Origin: Pectobacterium carotovorum
GTDB taxonomy: Bacteria > Pseudomonadota > Gammaproteobacteria > Enterobacterales > Enterobacteriaceae
Assembly (NCBI RefSeq): GCF_033898505.1
Contig: NZ_JAXAFK010000001.1
Span: 558,001 to 622,000 of the forward strand
Length of the DNA: 64,000 nucleotides
Reading direction: 5' to 3'
The notes beneath the pieces were generated by a model. The model saw only the letters and a list, made by a program, of their open reading frames with translations. It did not search any database and had not been told where the DNA came from. The position numbers and the translations under genes were made by a program. Shown piece after piece: positions 29,176 to 38,581 of the stretch. Every line of letters begins with the position of its first letter. Position 1 is the first letter of the stretch.

Positions 29176-29892
29176 ATGAAACTCGAATTTTCTATTTATC
29201 GTTACAACCCGGATGTTGATGATGCTCCGCGGATGCAGGATTACCAGTTGGAAGCGGAAGAAGGCCGCGACATGATGCTGCTGGATGCGCTGATGTTGCT
29301 GAAAGAGCAGGACCCGACGCTGTCATTCCGTCGTTCCTGCCGTGAAGGCGTCTGCGGTTCCGACGGCGTTAACATGAACGGCAAAAACGGGTTGGCCTGT
29401 ATTACGCCAGTTTCTGCGTTACGTCGCGGAAACAGCAAAATTGTTATCCGTCCTTTACCTGGATTACCGGTTGTTCGTGATTTGGTAGTGGACATGGGAC
29501 AGTTCTATGCCCAATATGAGAAAATAAAGCCTTACCTGTTGAATAATGGGAAAAATCCGCCGGCGCGTGAGCATCTGCAATCGCCTGAACAACGTGCCAA
29601 GCTGGATGGGTTGTATGAATGCATCATGTGCGCCTGCTGTTCAACGTCTTGCCCGTCGTTCTGGTGGAACCCGGACAAGTTTGTTGGGCCTGCGGGGCTG
29701 CTGGCGGCTTACCGTTTCCTGATCGACAGCCGCGATACGGAAACCAAGCCACGACTGGACGAGTTGGACGATGCGTTCAGCGTCTTCCGCTGCCACGGCA
29801 TCATGAACTGCGTCAACGTGTGTCCGAAAGGGCTGAACCCGACCAAGGCTATCGGCCATATTAAATCGATGCTGTTGCACCGCAGCGCGTAA
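29176..29892 (+). CDS. sdhB: Succinate dehydrogenase iron-sulfur subunit
   Basis: A 238-residue electron-transfer subunit with three clusters: the [2Fe-2S] ligands in SCREGVCGSDG and LAC near residues 55-75, and the [4Fe-4S]/[3Fe-4S] ligands in CIMCACCSTSCP (about 149-160) and CHGIMNCVNVCPKG (about 206-219). Length and sequence match E. coli SdhB. It closes the sdh part of the operon; two inverted repeats follow before sucA. Confidence 0.97.
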   Translation: MKLEFSIYRYNPDVDDAPRMQDYQLEAEEGRDMMLLDALMLLKEQDPTLSFRRSCREGVCGSDGVNMNGKNGLACITPVSALRRGNSKIVIRPLPGLPVVRDLVVDMGQFYAQYEKIKPYLLNNGKNPPAREHLQSPEQRAKLDGLYECIMCACCSTSCPSFWWNPDKFVGPAGLLAAYRFLIDSRDTETKPRLDELDDAFSVFRCHGIMNCVNVCPKGLNPTKAIGHIKSMLLHRSA

Positions 29893-29947
29893 CGGATAGT
29901 CAGTACGTAACGCGTTATTGCATAAAGATAAGTAGTAAAACATGTAT

Positions 29948-30032
29948 CTCCCTCTGAAGTTGCTATTCTTCAGAGGGAGCGCAGGAAACCTTTAAAAACC
30001 GGCTTACGCGCCAGAACCGGTTTTTAAAGGTT
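29948..30032 (+). repeat. Two large hairpins between sdhB and sucA
   Basis: The sdhB-sucA gap holds two perfect inverted repeats. The first has a 12-bp stem, CTCCCTCTGAAG (29948-29959) with CTTCAGAGGGAG (29968-29979), and an 8-base loop. The second has a 16-bp stem, AACCTTTAAAAACCGG (29987-30002) with CCGGTTTTTAAAGGTT (30017-30032), and a 14-base loop. No T-run follows either. They probably protect or process the long sdh-suc mRNA or attenuate read-through; this is inference. Confidence 0.75.
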
Positions 30033-30166
30033 CCTTAGGGGGGATGGATACCCTAAGCGCGTACCGATGTACGACAAGTGAACCGTTTGTATAGTAAATG
30101 AGATACGGGCACTAATTACATGTTAACCACGGCGAAAACTGAAGCTTATTAGCTTAAGGGATCATA

Positions 30167-32974
30167 ATGCAGAACGGCGCAATGAAGGCCTGGCTGGATT
30201 CCTCCTATTTGGCGGGTGCGAATCAGTCCTACATAGAGCAACTCTATGAAGATTTTTTAACCGATCCTGACTCGATCGAACATAGCTGGCGCTCGATCTT
30301 CCAGCAATTGCCTACGAGTGGGGTCAAACCGGATCAACTCCATTCCAAAACGCGTGAATATTTCCGCCGTCTGGCGAAAGACTCTTCGCGCTTTACCTCA
30401 TCAGTCACCGATCCCGATATTGATGCTAAGCAGGTCAAGGTATTGCAGCTGATCAATGCGTTCCGCTTCCGTGGACATCAGCGCGCTAACCTAGACCCGA
30501 TTTTCCTGCGCCCTCAGGAGCCAGTTGCAGAACTGGATCTGGATTACCACAATCTGACGCAGGATGATCTACAGGAATCCTTCAACGTGGGCTCTTTTGC
30601 CATCGGCAAAGACACCATGAAGCTGGAAGATCTGTATGAAGCACTGAAGCGCACTTATTGCGGTTCTATCGGTGCGGAATATATGCACATGACCAGTACG
30701 GAAGAGAAACGTTGGATCCAGCAACGTATCGAATCGGTAATGGGGCAGCCGTCATTTTCTCTCGAAGAAAAGCGTCGTTTCCTGAAAGAATTAACCGCAG
30801 CCGAAGGGCTGGAACGTTATCTGGGTGCTAAGTATCCTGGTGCGAAGCGTTTCTCGCTGGAAGGCGGCGATGCGCTGGTTCCGATGCTGAAAGAGCTGAT
30901 TCGCCATGCGGGCGCGAACGACACCCGTGAAGTGGTATTGGGGATGGCGCACCGTGGCCGCCTCAACGTGCTGATCAACGTATTGGGCAAAAAATCTCAG
31001 GATCTGTTCGACGAATTCGCCGGCAAGCATAAAGAACACCTGGGTACGGGTGACGTGAAATATCATCAGGGCTTCTCGTCGGAATTCGAGACTGCTGGCG
31101 GCCTGGTGCATTTGGCGCTGGCGTTCAACCCCTCGCATCTTGAAATCGTCAGCCCGGTTGTGACGGGATCGGTTCGTGCGCGTCTTGACCGCCTTAGCAG
31201 TCAGAGTGGTCCACGTGTTCTGCCAATCACCATTCACGGCGATGCGGCAGTCAGTGGTCAGGGTGTGGTTCAGGAACTGTTGAATATGTCGACGGTGCGT
31301 GGCTACGAAGTTGGCGGCACGCTGCGTATTGTTATCAACAACCGTATCGGCTTCACCACGTCTAACCCGCTGGATATCCGTTCCACTGAGTACTGTACCG
31401 ATATCGGTAAAATGGTGCAGGCGCCTATTTTCCACGTTAACGCAGACGATCCAGAAGCGGTGGCGTTTGTTACGCGTCTGGCGCTGGATTTCCGCAACGC
31501 CTTTAAGCGCGATGTATTTATCGATCTGATTTGTTACCGCCGTCATGGTCATAACGAAGCTGATGAGCCAAGTGCAACGCAGCCGATGATGTACCAGAAG
31601 ATCAAAAAACATCCTACGCCACGTAAGGTCTATGCCGACCGTCTGGAGCAGGAAAAATCCATCACGCTGGAAGATGCCACTGAAATGGTCAATCTGTACC
31701 GCGACGCGCTCGATGCGGGTGAGTGTGTGGTAGAAGAATGGCGTGAAATGGATATGCAGTCCTTTACCTGGACGCCTTATCTGAACCATGAGTGGGATGA
31801 GCCTTATCCGCACGCAACAGAAATGAAACGCTTGCAGGAATTGGCGAAGCGTATCAGTGAAGTGCCGGAAGGGATTGACGTTCATCCTCGCGTTGCCAAA
31901 GTTTATGCTGACCGTGCCGAAATGGCCGCTGGCAACAAGCCGTTTGACTGGGGCGGGGCGGAAACGCTGGCCTACGCGACGCTGGTTGACGAGGGCATTC
32001 CGATTCGCCTGTCCGGTGAGGATAGCGGCCGCGGTACGTTCTTCCACCGCCATGCTGTTGTGCATAACCAGAAAAACGGTTCCAGCTACACGCCGCTGAA
32101 TCATGTGCATAACGGGCAGGGCGCGTTTAACGTCTGGGACTCCGTATTGTCCGAAGAGGCGATTCTGGCGTTCGAATACGGTTATGCGACCGCAGAACCG
32201 CGCACGCTGACCATCTGGGAAGCGCAGTTTGGTGACTTCGCCAACGGTGCGCAGGTGGTTATCGACCAGTTCATCAGCTCCGGCGAGCAGAAGTGGGGCC
32301 GGATGTGTGGTCTGGTTATGCTGCTGCCGCACGGTTACGAAGGACAGGGCCCAGAGCACTCGTCTGCGAGACTGGAACGTTATCTGCAATTGTGCGCTGA
32401 GCAAAATATGCAGGTTTGTATTCCGTCAACGCCTGCACAGGTGTATCACATGCTTCGCCGTCAGGCGCTGCGCGGAATGCGCCGTCCGCTGGTGGTCATG
32501 TCACCAAAATCCCTGTTGCGCCATCCGCTGGCGATCTCTTCGCTGGAAGAACTGGCGAACGGCTCCTTCCAGCCTGCGATTGGCGAAATAGAAGAATTAG
32601 ATCCGGCAGCCGTGAAGCGTGTCGTGCTTTGTTCCGGTAAGGTCTACTATGATTTGCTGGAGCAGCGCCGCAAGAACGAGCAGAAAGATGTCGCGATCGT
32701 CCGTATCGAACAGCTTTACCCGTTCCCGCATCAGGCAGTACAAGCGGCACTGGAATCTTTTGCCCATGTTCACGATTTCGTGTGGTGTCAGGAAGAGCCA
32801 CTGAATCAGGGAGCCTGGTATTGCAGTCAGCACCATTTCCGTGAAGTGATTCCGTTTGGGGCTTCTTTACGTTACGCAGGACGCCCGGCGTCTGCATCAC
32901 CCGCCGTTGGCTATATGTCCGTACACCAGAAACAACAGCAAGATCTGGTCGATGACGCGCTGAACGTTGATTAA
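30167..32974 (+). CDS. sucA: 2-Oxoglutarate dehydrogenase E1 component
   Basis: A 935-residue thiamine-diphosphate enzyme that decarboxylates 2-oxoglutarate and passes the succinyl group to SucB. Visible landmarks are the ThDP/Mg segment HGDAAVSGQGVVQE, the active-site region GMAHRGRLNVL, CYRRHGHNEADEP, and the C-terminal transketolase-like part with EDSGRGTFFHRHAV. The N-terminal MKAWLDSSYLAGANQSYIEQLY segment, used to bind E2, is intact. Length matches E. coli SucA (933). SucB follows after 15 bases. Confidence 0.97.
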   Translation: MQNGAMKAWLDSSYLAGANQSYIEQLYEDFLTDPDSIEHSWRSIFQQLPTSGVKPDQLHSKTREYFRRLAKDSSRFTSSVTDPDIDAKQVKVLQLINAFRFRGHQRANLDPIFLRPQEPVAELDLDYHNLTQDDLQESFNVGSFAIGKDTMKLEDLYEALKRTYCGSIGAEYMHMTSTEEKRWIQQRIESVMGQPSFSLEEKRRFLKELTAAEGLERYLGAKYPGAKRFSLEGGDALVPMLKELIRHAGANDTREVVLGMAHRGRLNVLINVLGKKSQDLFDEFAGKHKEHLGTGDVKYHQGFSSEFETAGGLVHLALAFNPSHLEIVSPVVTGSVRARLDRLSSQSGPRVLPITIHGDAAVSGQGVVQELLNMSTVRGYEVGGTLRIVINNRIGFTTSNPLDIRSTEYCTDIGKMVQAPIFHVNADDPEAVAFVTRLALDFRNAFKRDVFIDLICYRRHGHNEADEPSATQPMMYQKIKKHPTPRKVYADRLEQEKSITLEDATEMVNLYRDALDAGECVVEEWREMDMQSFTWTPYLNHEWDEPYPHATEMKRLQELAKRISEVPEGIDVHPRVAKVYADRAEMAAGNKPFDWGGAETLAYATLVDEGIPIRLSGEDSGRGTFFHRHAVVHNQKNGSSYTPLNHVHNGQGAFNVWDSVLSEEAILAFEYGYATAEPRTLTIWEAQFGDFANGAQVVIDQFISSGEQKWGRMCGLVMLLPHGYEGQGPEHSSARLERYLQLCAEQNMQVCIPSTPAQVYHMLRRQALRGMRRPLVVMSPKSLLRHPLAISSLEELANGSFQPAIGEIEELDPAAVKRVVLCSGKVYYDLLEQRRKNEQKDVAIVRIEQLYPFPHQAVQAALESFAHVHDFVWCQEEPLNQGAWYCSQHHFREVIPFGASLRYAGRPASASPAVGYMSVHQKQQQDLVDDALNVD

Positions 32975-32989
32975 ATAAAAGGATAGATA

Positions 32990-34213
32990 ATGAGTAGCGT
33001 AGATATTCTTGTACCCGACCTGCCTGAATCCGTCGCTGACGCCACTGTTGCTACCTGGCATAAAAAACCAGGCGATAGCGTTCAGCGCGATGAAGTACTG
33101 GTTGAAATTGAAACTGACAAAGTTGTACTGGAAGTGCCTGCTTCTGAAGCTGGCATTCTGGATGCTGTGCTGGAAGAGGAAGGCGCTACGGTAACGTCTC
33201 GCCAACTGCTGGGTCGTATCCGTCGTGGCGACAGCTCAGGCAAAGAAACCAGCGAGAAATCACAGAGCAAAGAATCAACACCGGCACAGCGCCATACGGC
33301 TGGGCTGGAAGAAGAGAATAGCGACGCACTCAGCCCTGCGATCCGCCGTCTGATTGCAGAGCACGATCTTGATGCCTCTGCTATCAAAGGCAGCGGCGTA
33401 GGTGGTCGAATTACTCGTGAAGACGTAGATAAGCATTTGGCTGCCCAGAAGAAAGAACCTGGCAAAGCGGCTAAGTCTGAGGCTTCGGCTGCTCCGGCGC
33501 CTGCTTTGGGTGCGCGCAGTGAAAAACGCGTACCGATGACGCGCCTGCGTAAACGTGTTGCAGAGCGTCTGCTGGAAGCGAAAAACAGCACGGCTATGCT
33601 GACGACGTTCAACGAAATCAACATGCAGCCCATCATGGATCTGCGCAAGCAGTACGGCGAAGCGTTTGAGAAGCGTCACGGTGTGCGTTTGGGCTTTATG
33701 TCCTTCTACATCAAAGCCGTGGTCGAAGCGCTGAAGCGTTATCCTGAAGTGAATGCTTCTATTGATGGCGAAGATGTGGTTTACCACAACTATTTCGATG
33801 TCAGCATTGCGGTTTCGACTCCGCGTGGTCTGGTTACGCCAGTGCTGCGTGATGTGGATGCGCTGGGCATGGCCGACATCGAGAAGCGTATCAAAGATCT
33901 GGCAGTGAAAGGCCGTGACGGCAAGCTGACGGTTGAAGAGTTACTGGGCGGTAACTTCACGATTACCAACGGCGGCGTCTTTGGTTCTCTGATGTCTACC
34001 CCGATCATCAACCCACCGCAGAGTGCGATTCTGGGTATGCACGCCATTAAAGATCGCCCAATGGCGGTGGATGGTCAGGTCGTTATTCTGCCGATGATGT
34101 ATCTGGCGCTGTCTTACGATCACCGTTTAGTCGACGGCCGTGAATCCGTTGGCTTCCTGGTGACGGTGAAAGAGATGCTGGAAGATCCGGCGCGTCTGCT
34201 GTTAGACGTGTAG
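32990..34213 (+). CDS. sucB: 2-Oxoglutarate dehydrogenase E2 (dihydrolipoyl succinyltransferase)
   Basis: A 407-residue core acyltransferase. The N-terminal lipoyl domain has the lipoylated Lys in [13 protein letters not shown] (near residue 43). A polar linker is followed by the peripheral-subunit-binding domain ([20 protein letters not shown], about 111-130) and the C-terminal catalytic domain with the active-site [11 protein letters not shown] (His near 378). It transfers succinyl groups to CoA. The E3 subunit is not encoded here. Confidence 0.97.
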   Translation: MSSVDILVPDLPESVADATVATWHKKPGDSVQRDEVLVEIETDKVVLEVPASEAGILDAVLEEEGATVTSRQLLGRIRRGDSSGKETSEKSQSKESTPAQRHTAGLEEENSDALSPAIRRLIAEHDLDASAIKGSGVGGRITREDVDKHLAAQKKEPGKAAKSEASAAPAPALGARSEKRVPMTRLRKRVAERLLEAKNSTAMLTTFNEINMQPIMDLRKQYGEAFEKRHGVRLGFMSFYIKAVVEALKRYPEVNASIDGEDVVYHNYFDVSIAVSTPRGLVTPVLRDVDALGMADIEKRIKDLAVKGRDGKLTVEELLGGNFTITNGGVFGSLMSTPIINPPQSAILGMHAIKDRPMAVDGQVVILPMMYLALSYDHRLVDGRESVGFLVTVKEMLEDPARLLLDV

Positions 34214-34235
34214 TCCGACAGGTAGACGTTTGATC

Positions 34236-34267
34236 TCGGGCGGATAACCCTGACGGTTTCCGCCCGA
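34236..34267 (+). other. Hairpin between sucB and sucC
   Basis: TCGGGCGGA (34236-34244) and TCCGCCCGA (34259-34267) form a 9-bp GC-rich stem with a 14-base loop shortly after the sucB stop. There is no T-run, so it is more likely an mRNA stabiliser or partial attenuator than a terminator. About 150 further bases before sucC hold no recognisable gene. Confidence 0.6.
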
Positions 34268-34420
34268 AGCGATATATCAGATTAAGTGCTATGCAGGTCG
34301 CTTTTTTCAGCGGCGTTATCCAAATATATCAGAGAGTTATTGGCGTTTTTCTCTACCGAAAGAGTCGGTGATGAAAAACCGCCTGCCGACTTATCTCCAA
34401 ACCTAAATGGATAGAACATC

Positions 34421-35587
34421 ATGAATTTACACGAGTATCAGGCAAAACAACTCTTTGCTCGATATGGTTTACCGGCACCGACCGGCTATGCCTGTACCAC
34501 ACCGCGTGAAGCGGAAGAAGCCGCGTCTAAAATTGGTGCGGGTCCGTGGGTCGTAAAATGTCAGGTTCACGCAGGCGGTCGCGGTAAAGCGGGCGGCGTT
34601 AAAGTCGTCAGTAACAAAGAAGATATCCGCGCCTTTGCTGAAAACTGGTTAGGTAAAAAACTTGTTACTTATCAAACTGACGCGCAGGGCCAACCGGTTC
34701 ATCAAATTCTGGTTGAAGCGGCAACAGATATCGACAAAGAGCTTTATCTGGGTGCAGTTGTTGACCGTGGCACGCGTCGCGTGGTGTTCATGGCGTCCAC
34801 AGAAGGTGGCGTAGAAATTGAAAAAGTGGCGGAAGAGACGCCGGAACTGATTCATAAAGCGGCGATCGATCCACTGGTAGGCCCACAGCCTTATCAGGGG
34901 CGCGAACTGGCTTTCAAACTGGGCCTGAGCGGTAAGCAAGTTGCTCAATTCACCAAAATCTTCATGGGTCTGGCGACGCTGTTCCTGGAGCGCGATCTGG
35001 CACTGGTAGAAATCAACCCGCTGGTTATCACTAAGCAGGGCGATTTGGTGTGTCTGGATGGCAAATTGGGCGCGGACGGCAATGCGTTGTTCCGTCAGCC
35101 TGAGCTGCGCGAAATGCGTGACCCAAGCCAGGAAGATTCCCGTGAAGCGCATGCGGCACAGTGGGAACTGAACTATGTTGCGCTGGACGGCAACATTGGT
35201 TGTATGGTGAACGGTGCCGGTCTGGCCATGGGCACCATGGACATCGTGAAGCTGCATGGCGGTGCTCCTGCAAACTTCCTTGATGTTGGCGGCGGTGCGA
35301 CGAAAGAACGCGTTACTGAAGCGTTCAAAATTATCCTGTCTGACGACAAGGTAAAAGCTGTCTTTGTTAACATCTTTGGCGGCATTGTGCGTTGCGACCT
35401 GATCGCTGACGGCATCATTGGCGCGGTGGCCGAAGTGGGTGTTAACGTACCGGTTGTTGTACGTCTGGAAGGAAACAATGCGGAGCTGGGTGCCAAGAAA
35501 CTGGCGGATAGCGGCCTGAATATTATCGCCGCGACCAGCCTGACGGGTGCCGCTCAGCAAGTTGTTGCAGCAGTGGAGGGTAAATAA
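34421..35587 (+). CDS. sucC: Succinyl-CoA synthetase beta subunit
   Basis: A 388-residue ATP-grasp subunit that binds ATP/ADP and, with SucD, converts succinyl-CoA to succinate with substrate-level phosphorylation. The N-terminal [18 protein letters not shown], the [16 protein letters not shown] nucleotide loop, the Mg-site VEINPL and the C-terminal [10 protein letters not shown] are visible. Length equals E. coli SucC. It shares one base with sucD (TAATG). Confidence 0.97.
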   Translation: MNLHEYQAKQLFARYGLPAPTGYACTTPREAEEAASKIGAGPWVVKCQVHAGGRGKAGGVKVVSNKEDIRAFAENWLGKKLVTYQTDAQGQPVHQILVEAATDIDKELYLGAVVDRGTRRVVFMASTEGGVEIEKVAEETPELIHKAAIDPLVGPQPYQGRELAFKLGLSGKQVAQFTKIFMGLATLFLERDLALVEINPLVITKQGDLVCLDGKLGADGNALFRQPELREMRDPSQEDSREAHAAQWELNYVALDGNIGCMVNGAGLAMGTMDIVKLHGGAPANFLDVGGGATKERVTEAFKIILSDDKVKAVFVNIFGGIVRCDLIADGIIGAVAEVGVNVPVVVRLEGNNAELGAKKLADSGLNIIAATSLTGAAQQVVAAVEGK

Positions 35588-36459
35588 TGTCCATTCTGAT
35601 TAATAAAAATACCAAAGTTATCTGTCAGGGTTTTACCGGTAGTCAGGGGACATTCCACTCTGAGCAAGCACTTGCTTACGGTACGCAAATGGTTGGTGGC
35701 GTGACGCCGGGTAAAGGCGGCACGGAGCATCTGGGGCTGCCCGTATTTAATACGGTGCGTGAGGCAGTAGAAGCGACGGGCGCAACCGCATCTGTTATCT
35801 ACGTTCCTGCTCCGTTCTGTAAAGACTCTATTCTGGAAGCGATTGACGCTGGTATCGAGCTGATTATCTGTATCACCGAAGGTATCCCGACGCTGGATAT
35901 GCTGACGGTGAAAGTGAAACTCGACCAGAGCGGCGTGCGTATGATCGGTCCGAACTGCCCAGGTGTGATCACCCCAGGCGAATGTAAGATCGGTATTATG
36001 CCGGGCCATATCCACCTGCCGGGTAAAGTGGGTATCGTTTCTCGTTCAGGTACGCTGACGTATGAGGCGGTGAAGCAAACGACCGATGCCGGGCTGGGTC
36101 AGTCCAGCTGTGTCGGTATCGGCGGTGACCCGATCCCTGGCTCTAACTTCATCGATATTCTGAAGCTGTTTGAACAGGATCCGCAGACCGAAGCCATCGT
36201 GATGATCGGTGAAATCGGCGGTACGGCGGAAGAAGAAGCGGCAGCGTACATTAAAGAACACGTGACTAAGCCGGTTGTCGGCTACATCGCGGGTGTGACG
36301 GCGCCGAAGGGCAAGCGCATGGGCCACGCGGGTGCAATCATAGCGGGTGGTAAAGGTACGGCTGATGATAAATTCGCGGCGTTAGAAGCAGCGGGTGTTA
36401 AAACCGTTCGCAGCCTGGCGGATATCGGTGATGCAGTAAAAGCGATATTAGCGCGTTAA
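35587..36459 (+). CDS. sucD: Succinyl-CoA synthetase alpha subunit
   Basis: A 290-residue subunit with an N-terminal CoA-binding Rossmann domain ([20 protein letters not shown]) and the phospho-His site in [15 protein letters not shown] (His near 246). It is translationally coupled to sucC and ends the sdh-suc operon. A Rho-independent terminator follows 23 bases later. Confidence 0.97.
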   Translation: MSILINKNTKVICQGFTGSQGTFHSEQALAYGTQMVGGVTPGKGGTEHLGLPVFNTVREAVEATGATASVIYVPAPFCKDSILEAIDAGIELIICITEGIPTLDMLTVKVKLDQSGVRMIGPNCPGVITPGECKIGIMPGHIHLPGKVGIVSRSGTLTYEAVKQTTDAGLGQSSCVGIGGDPIPGSNFIDILKLFEQDPQTEAIVMIGEIGGTAEEEAAAYIKEHVTKPVVGYIAGVTAPKGKRMGHAGAIIAGGKGTADDKFAALEAAGVKTVRSLADIGDAVKAILAR

Positions 36460-36464
36460 TCGAT

Positions 36465-36507
36465 TATTCGATTAAATACTCTAGCCACCTTCGGGTGGCT
36501 TTTTTTT
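36465..36507 (+). terminator. sdh-suc operon terminator; possible SdhX-like 3' RNA
   Basis: AGCCACC (36483-36489), the tetraloop TTCG and GGTGGCT (36494-36500) with seven Ts form a strong intrinsic terminator. In E. coli the 3' end of this same operon is processed to the small RNA SdhX (RybD). The short sucD-to-terminator segment here could yield an equivalent RNA; that is inference from position, not from a sequence match I can verify. Confidence 0.8.
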
Positions 36508-36687
36508 ATTCAAATTGTGCCGTTAAGGTTAATCGGCACAATTGAATTGCACATGACTTTTTCGCGGTTTTATTGGATAATTCGCGCGCCTGAAAGGGCT
36601 GATTAGTGATAAACAGAAATGAAGATTATTTCATTGATTTCATGTAAGCAGGGAATGATTAATTAATTTGCCTTAAGGGGATGTTGT

Positions 36688-37857
36688 GTGAAAGGAAATA
36701 TAAAAGCGCTGATGCTGGCATTGTCTGTATTTACCTGCGCAGCCAGCGCACAGTCTATTAATATTGAAGTGCTCAGTGCGACAGTTAAAGATAAAAAGAT
36801 TGATGATGCAGCGGTGATTCTACAGAAGAACGGTGCGCAGTCAGTGACTGCACGCTCTGATGCCACAGGCCGCGTGGGGCTTAACGCGCCGTTCGAGGTG
36901 GATCAGGACAGTCTGCTGATCATTAAAAAAGAAGGTTATTCCGATCTAGTGGTGAAATGTCCGTGTGATGGAATGACTTATGCTATTAGTCCAGTAATGA
37001 AAAACCTGGATGGTATGAGAATTGTATTAACTTGGGGTGAAAGACCTTTCGATTTAGATTCTCATCTCATTTATCCGGATAATCATATTTATTTCCAACA
37101 CAAGAAAGGACGCGATGCCAATCTTGATGTTGATGATACCGATAGCTTTGGGCCGGAAACCATCACCATTGATAAAAAGCGTTTAGGTGAAAGTTATATT
37201 TATGCCGTTCATGATTATACGAACGGTGATAAAAATAATTCACCAGCACTTTCCGCAAGTAGTGCAAAAGTATTTGTCTATGTAGGGAGTTCATTAGTGC
37301 GGACGTATTCCGTACCACTGAATAAGACAGGGAATATCTGGACGGTTTTCCGTCTTAACCCTAACGGTGATTTTGAAGATATCAATGCCGTTGGCGAGGC
37401 AGACTTCTCAAAAGCGAAGGATGGTAATGCGTTGCCAATGGTGCTGAACCCGGCGCAGACAGCCACTTCCGTTACCGGGAATACCGCACTGGCAAAAACG
37501 CTCAACCGTGACGGCGAGGCTGCCTATGGACGCGGTGAACTGGAACAGGCCACGGCGCTGTTCCTGGCTGCGATCGAACAGGACAGCGCATTTGGTCAGG
37601 CATACAGTAACCTGGGTCTGGCTTATCAAAAGCGGGGCAATATTGCCGAAGCTATTTGGGCCAATCGCAAAGCGATTGCGCTGGCAAGCGGTAACAATGC
37701 GGCGACCACGCGTGCCAGTTCGTACTACAACATTGCAAAAATCTACGAGAATGCGGGTCAGTTCAGCGATGCACTTCAGCATTATGAGCTTGCAAAAAGC
37801 GAGAAAAGTAACACGGTTTACGATAAGGCTATCGAACGTATGAAAGCGAAGATGTAA
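36688..37857 (+). CDS. Secreted protein with YfaP-like and TPR domains
   Basis: A 389-residue protein of unknown function. A Sec signal peptide (residues 1-21, LMLALSVFTCAASAQS) is followed by a carboxypeptidase-regulatory-like beta domain (about 22-110). Next comes a YfaP-like domain with the paired acidic motifs DLDSH (near 128) and LDVDDTDSFGPETITI (near 152), which may bind Ca2+. Residues about 275-385 contain TPR-like helical repeats. The start is GTG with AAGGGG eight bases upstream. It has its own terminator and lies between sucD and cydA, where E. coli carries mng genes. Probably periplasmic and protein-binding; partners unknown. Confidence 0.75.
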   Translation: MKGNIKALMLALSVFTCAASAQSINIEVLSATVKDKKIDDAAVILQKNGAQSVTARSDATGRVGLNAPFEVDQDSLLIIKKEGYSDLVVKCPCDGMTYAISPVMKNLDGMRIVLTWGERPFDLDSHLIYPDNHIYFQHKKGRDANLDVDDTDSFGPETITIDKKRLGESYIYAVHDYTNGDKNNSPALSASSAKVFVYVGSSLVRTYSVPLNKTGNIWTVFRLNPNGDFEDINAVGEADFSKAKDGNALPMVLNPAQTATSVTGNTALAKTLNRDGEAAYGRGELEQATALFLAAIEQDSAFGQAYSNLGLAYQKRGNIAEAIWANRKAIALASGNNAATTRASSYYNIAKIYENAGQFSDALQHYELAKSEKSNTVYDKAIERMKAKM

Positions 37858-37898
37858 ATCATCTCAGTGTGCTATGTCTCGTCTTATCTGTAACCACC

Positions 37899-37924
37899 GC
37901 GGAGGCCTTTTGGCCTCCGCTTTT
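37899..37924 (+). terminator. Terminator after the YfaP/TPR gene
   Basis: GCGGAGGCC (37899-37907) pairs with GGCCTCCGC (37912-37920) across a TTTT loop and is followed by TTTT, a compact and strong intrinsic terminator. Confidence 0.85.
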
Positions 37925-38581
37925 GCATGCAGCGTGACAAACCGGCGGCGCACTGGGGAAGGGCAGGAGAGTTCACTGTCATTTGATAAGAAATACCGTG
38001 TCGTTGTCAGCAATAAAAAATAAAAATCTGACATAAAATAGAAGATAAAAAAAGCATGTGAATAATCGATAACTGAAAGTAAAAATTATATTGCTGAATT
38101 AATTTTAATTAAACCGAAAAGTCACATTGCATTAACAATGAGTGCAATAAAGAAATTAATGCAACGCACCAATCACGAGAAAAGCGTTAAATTGTTTTAG
38201 ATCAAAAAACGCCTCTGGATATAATTTCTGAAATAGGCTTAAATTGCGCGAGGTCAATTATCGCCTTTCAGGTCTTTTAGCTGAAAAGTTGATTTGAAGC
38301 CAAAAACCTAGTCTGGGTCACGTAAAAACCTATTTATTGTAGGGGATTACAGGCGTAATATACGGCTACCTCCCTATGGGGTACGCTACTTGTAATACTT
38401 GTGATTTATCTTGAACTTGCTGTCGGGGTATGACTGCCCTGGTGAACGGTATTTATAGCGTTTGTTACAGCCTGTGTTAAAGCAATTCTTGTTGTGTTCT
38501 TTTTGGGTGTAATGGCCGGATGTTTGGCGGCTTGTCAGCGTTTGCAAGCTAATCCCTTCCTGCGAGGAGCAAGGAGTCAAA
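37925..38581 (+). promoter_or_regulatory. cydA upstream region and long leader
   Basis: About 650 bases, very AT-rich in the first half, without a supported gene. It should hold the oxygen-responsive cydAB promoters. One FNR-like site and a promoter are recognisable and are listed separately. If transcription starts near 38232 the leader is about 350 bases. An ideal ribosome site (AAGGAG) precedes the cydA ATG. Confidence 0.6.
38192..38225 (+). promoter_or_regulatory. FNR-like site overlapping a cydA promoter
   Basis: TTGTTTTAGATCAA (38192-38205) matches the FNR consensus TTGAT-N4-ATCAA at nine of ten positions. A perfect -10 TATAAT lies at 38220-38225, with the -35 region inside the FNR site. 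That arrangement suggests FNR repression under strict anaerobiosis, as known for cydAB in E. coli. Confidence 0.6.

Noticed and set aside
30791..32404. Long open frame (537 codons) antisense to sucA
   Set aside because: Shadow of the sucA coding sequence; rich in His, Arg and Gln as expected for an antisense frame.
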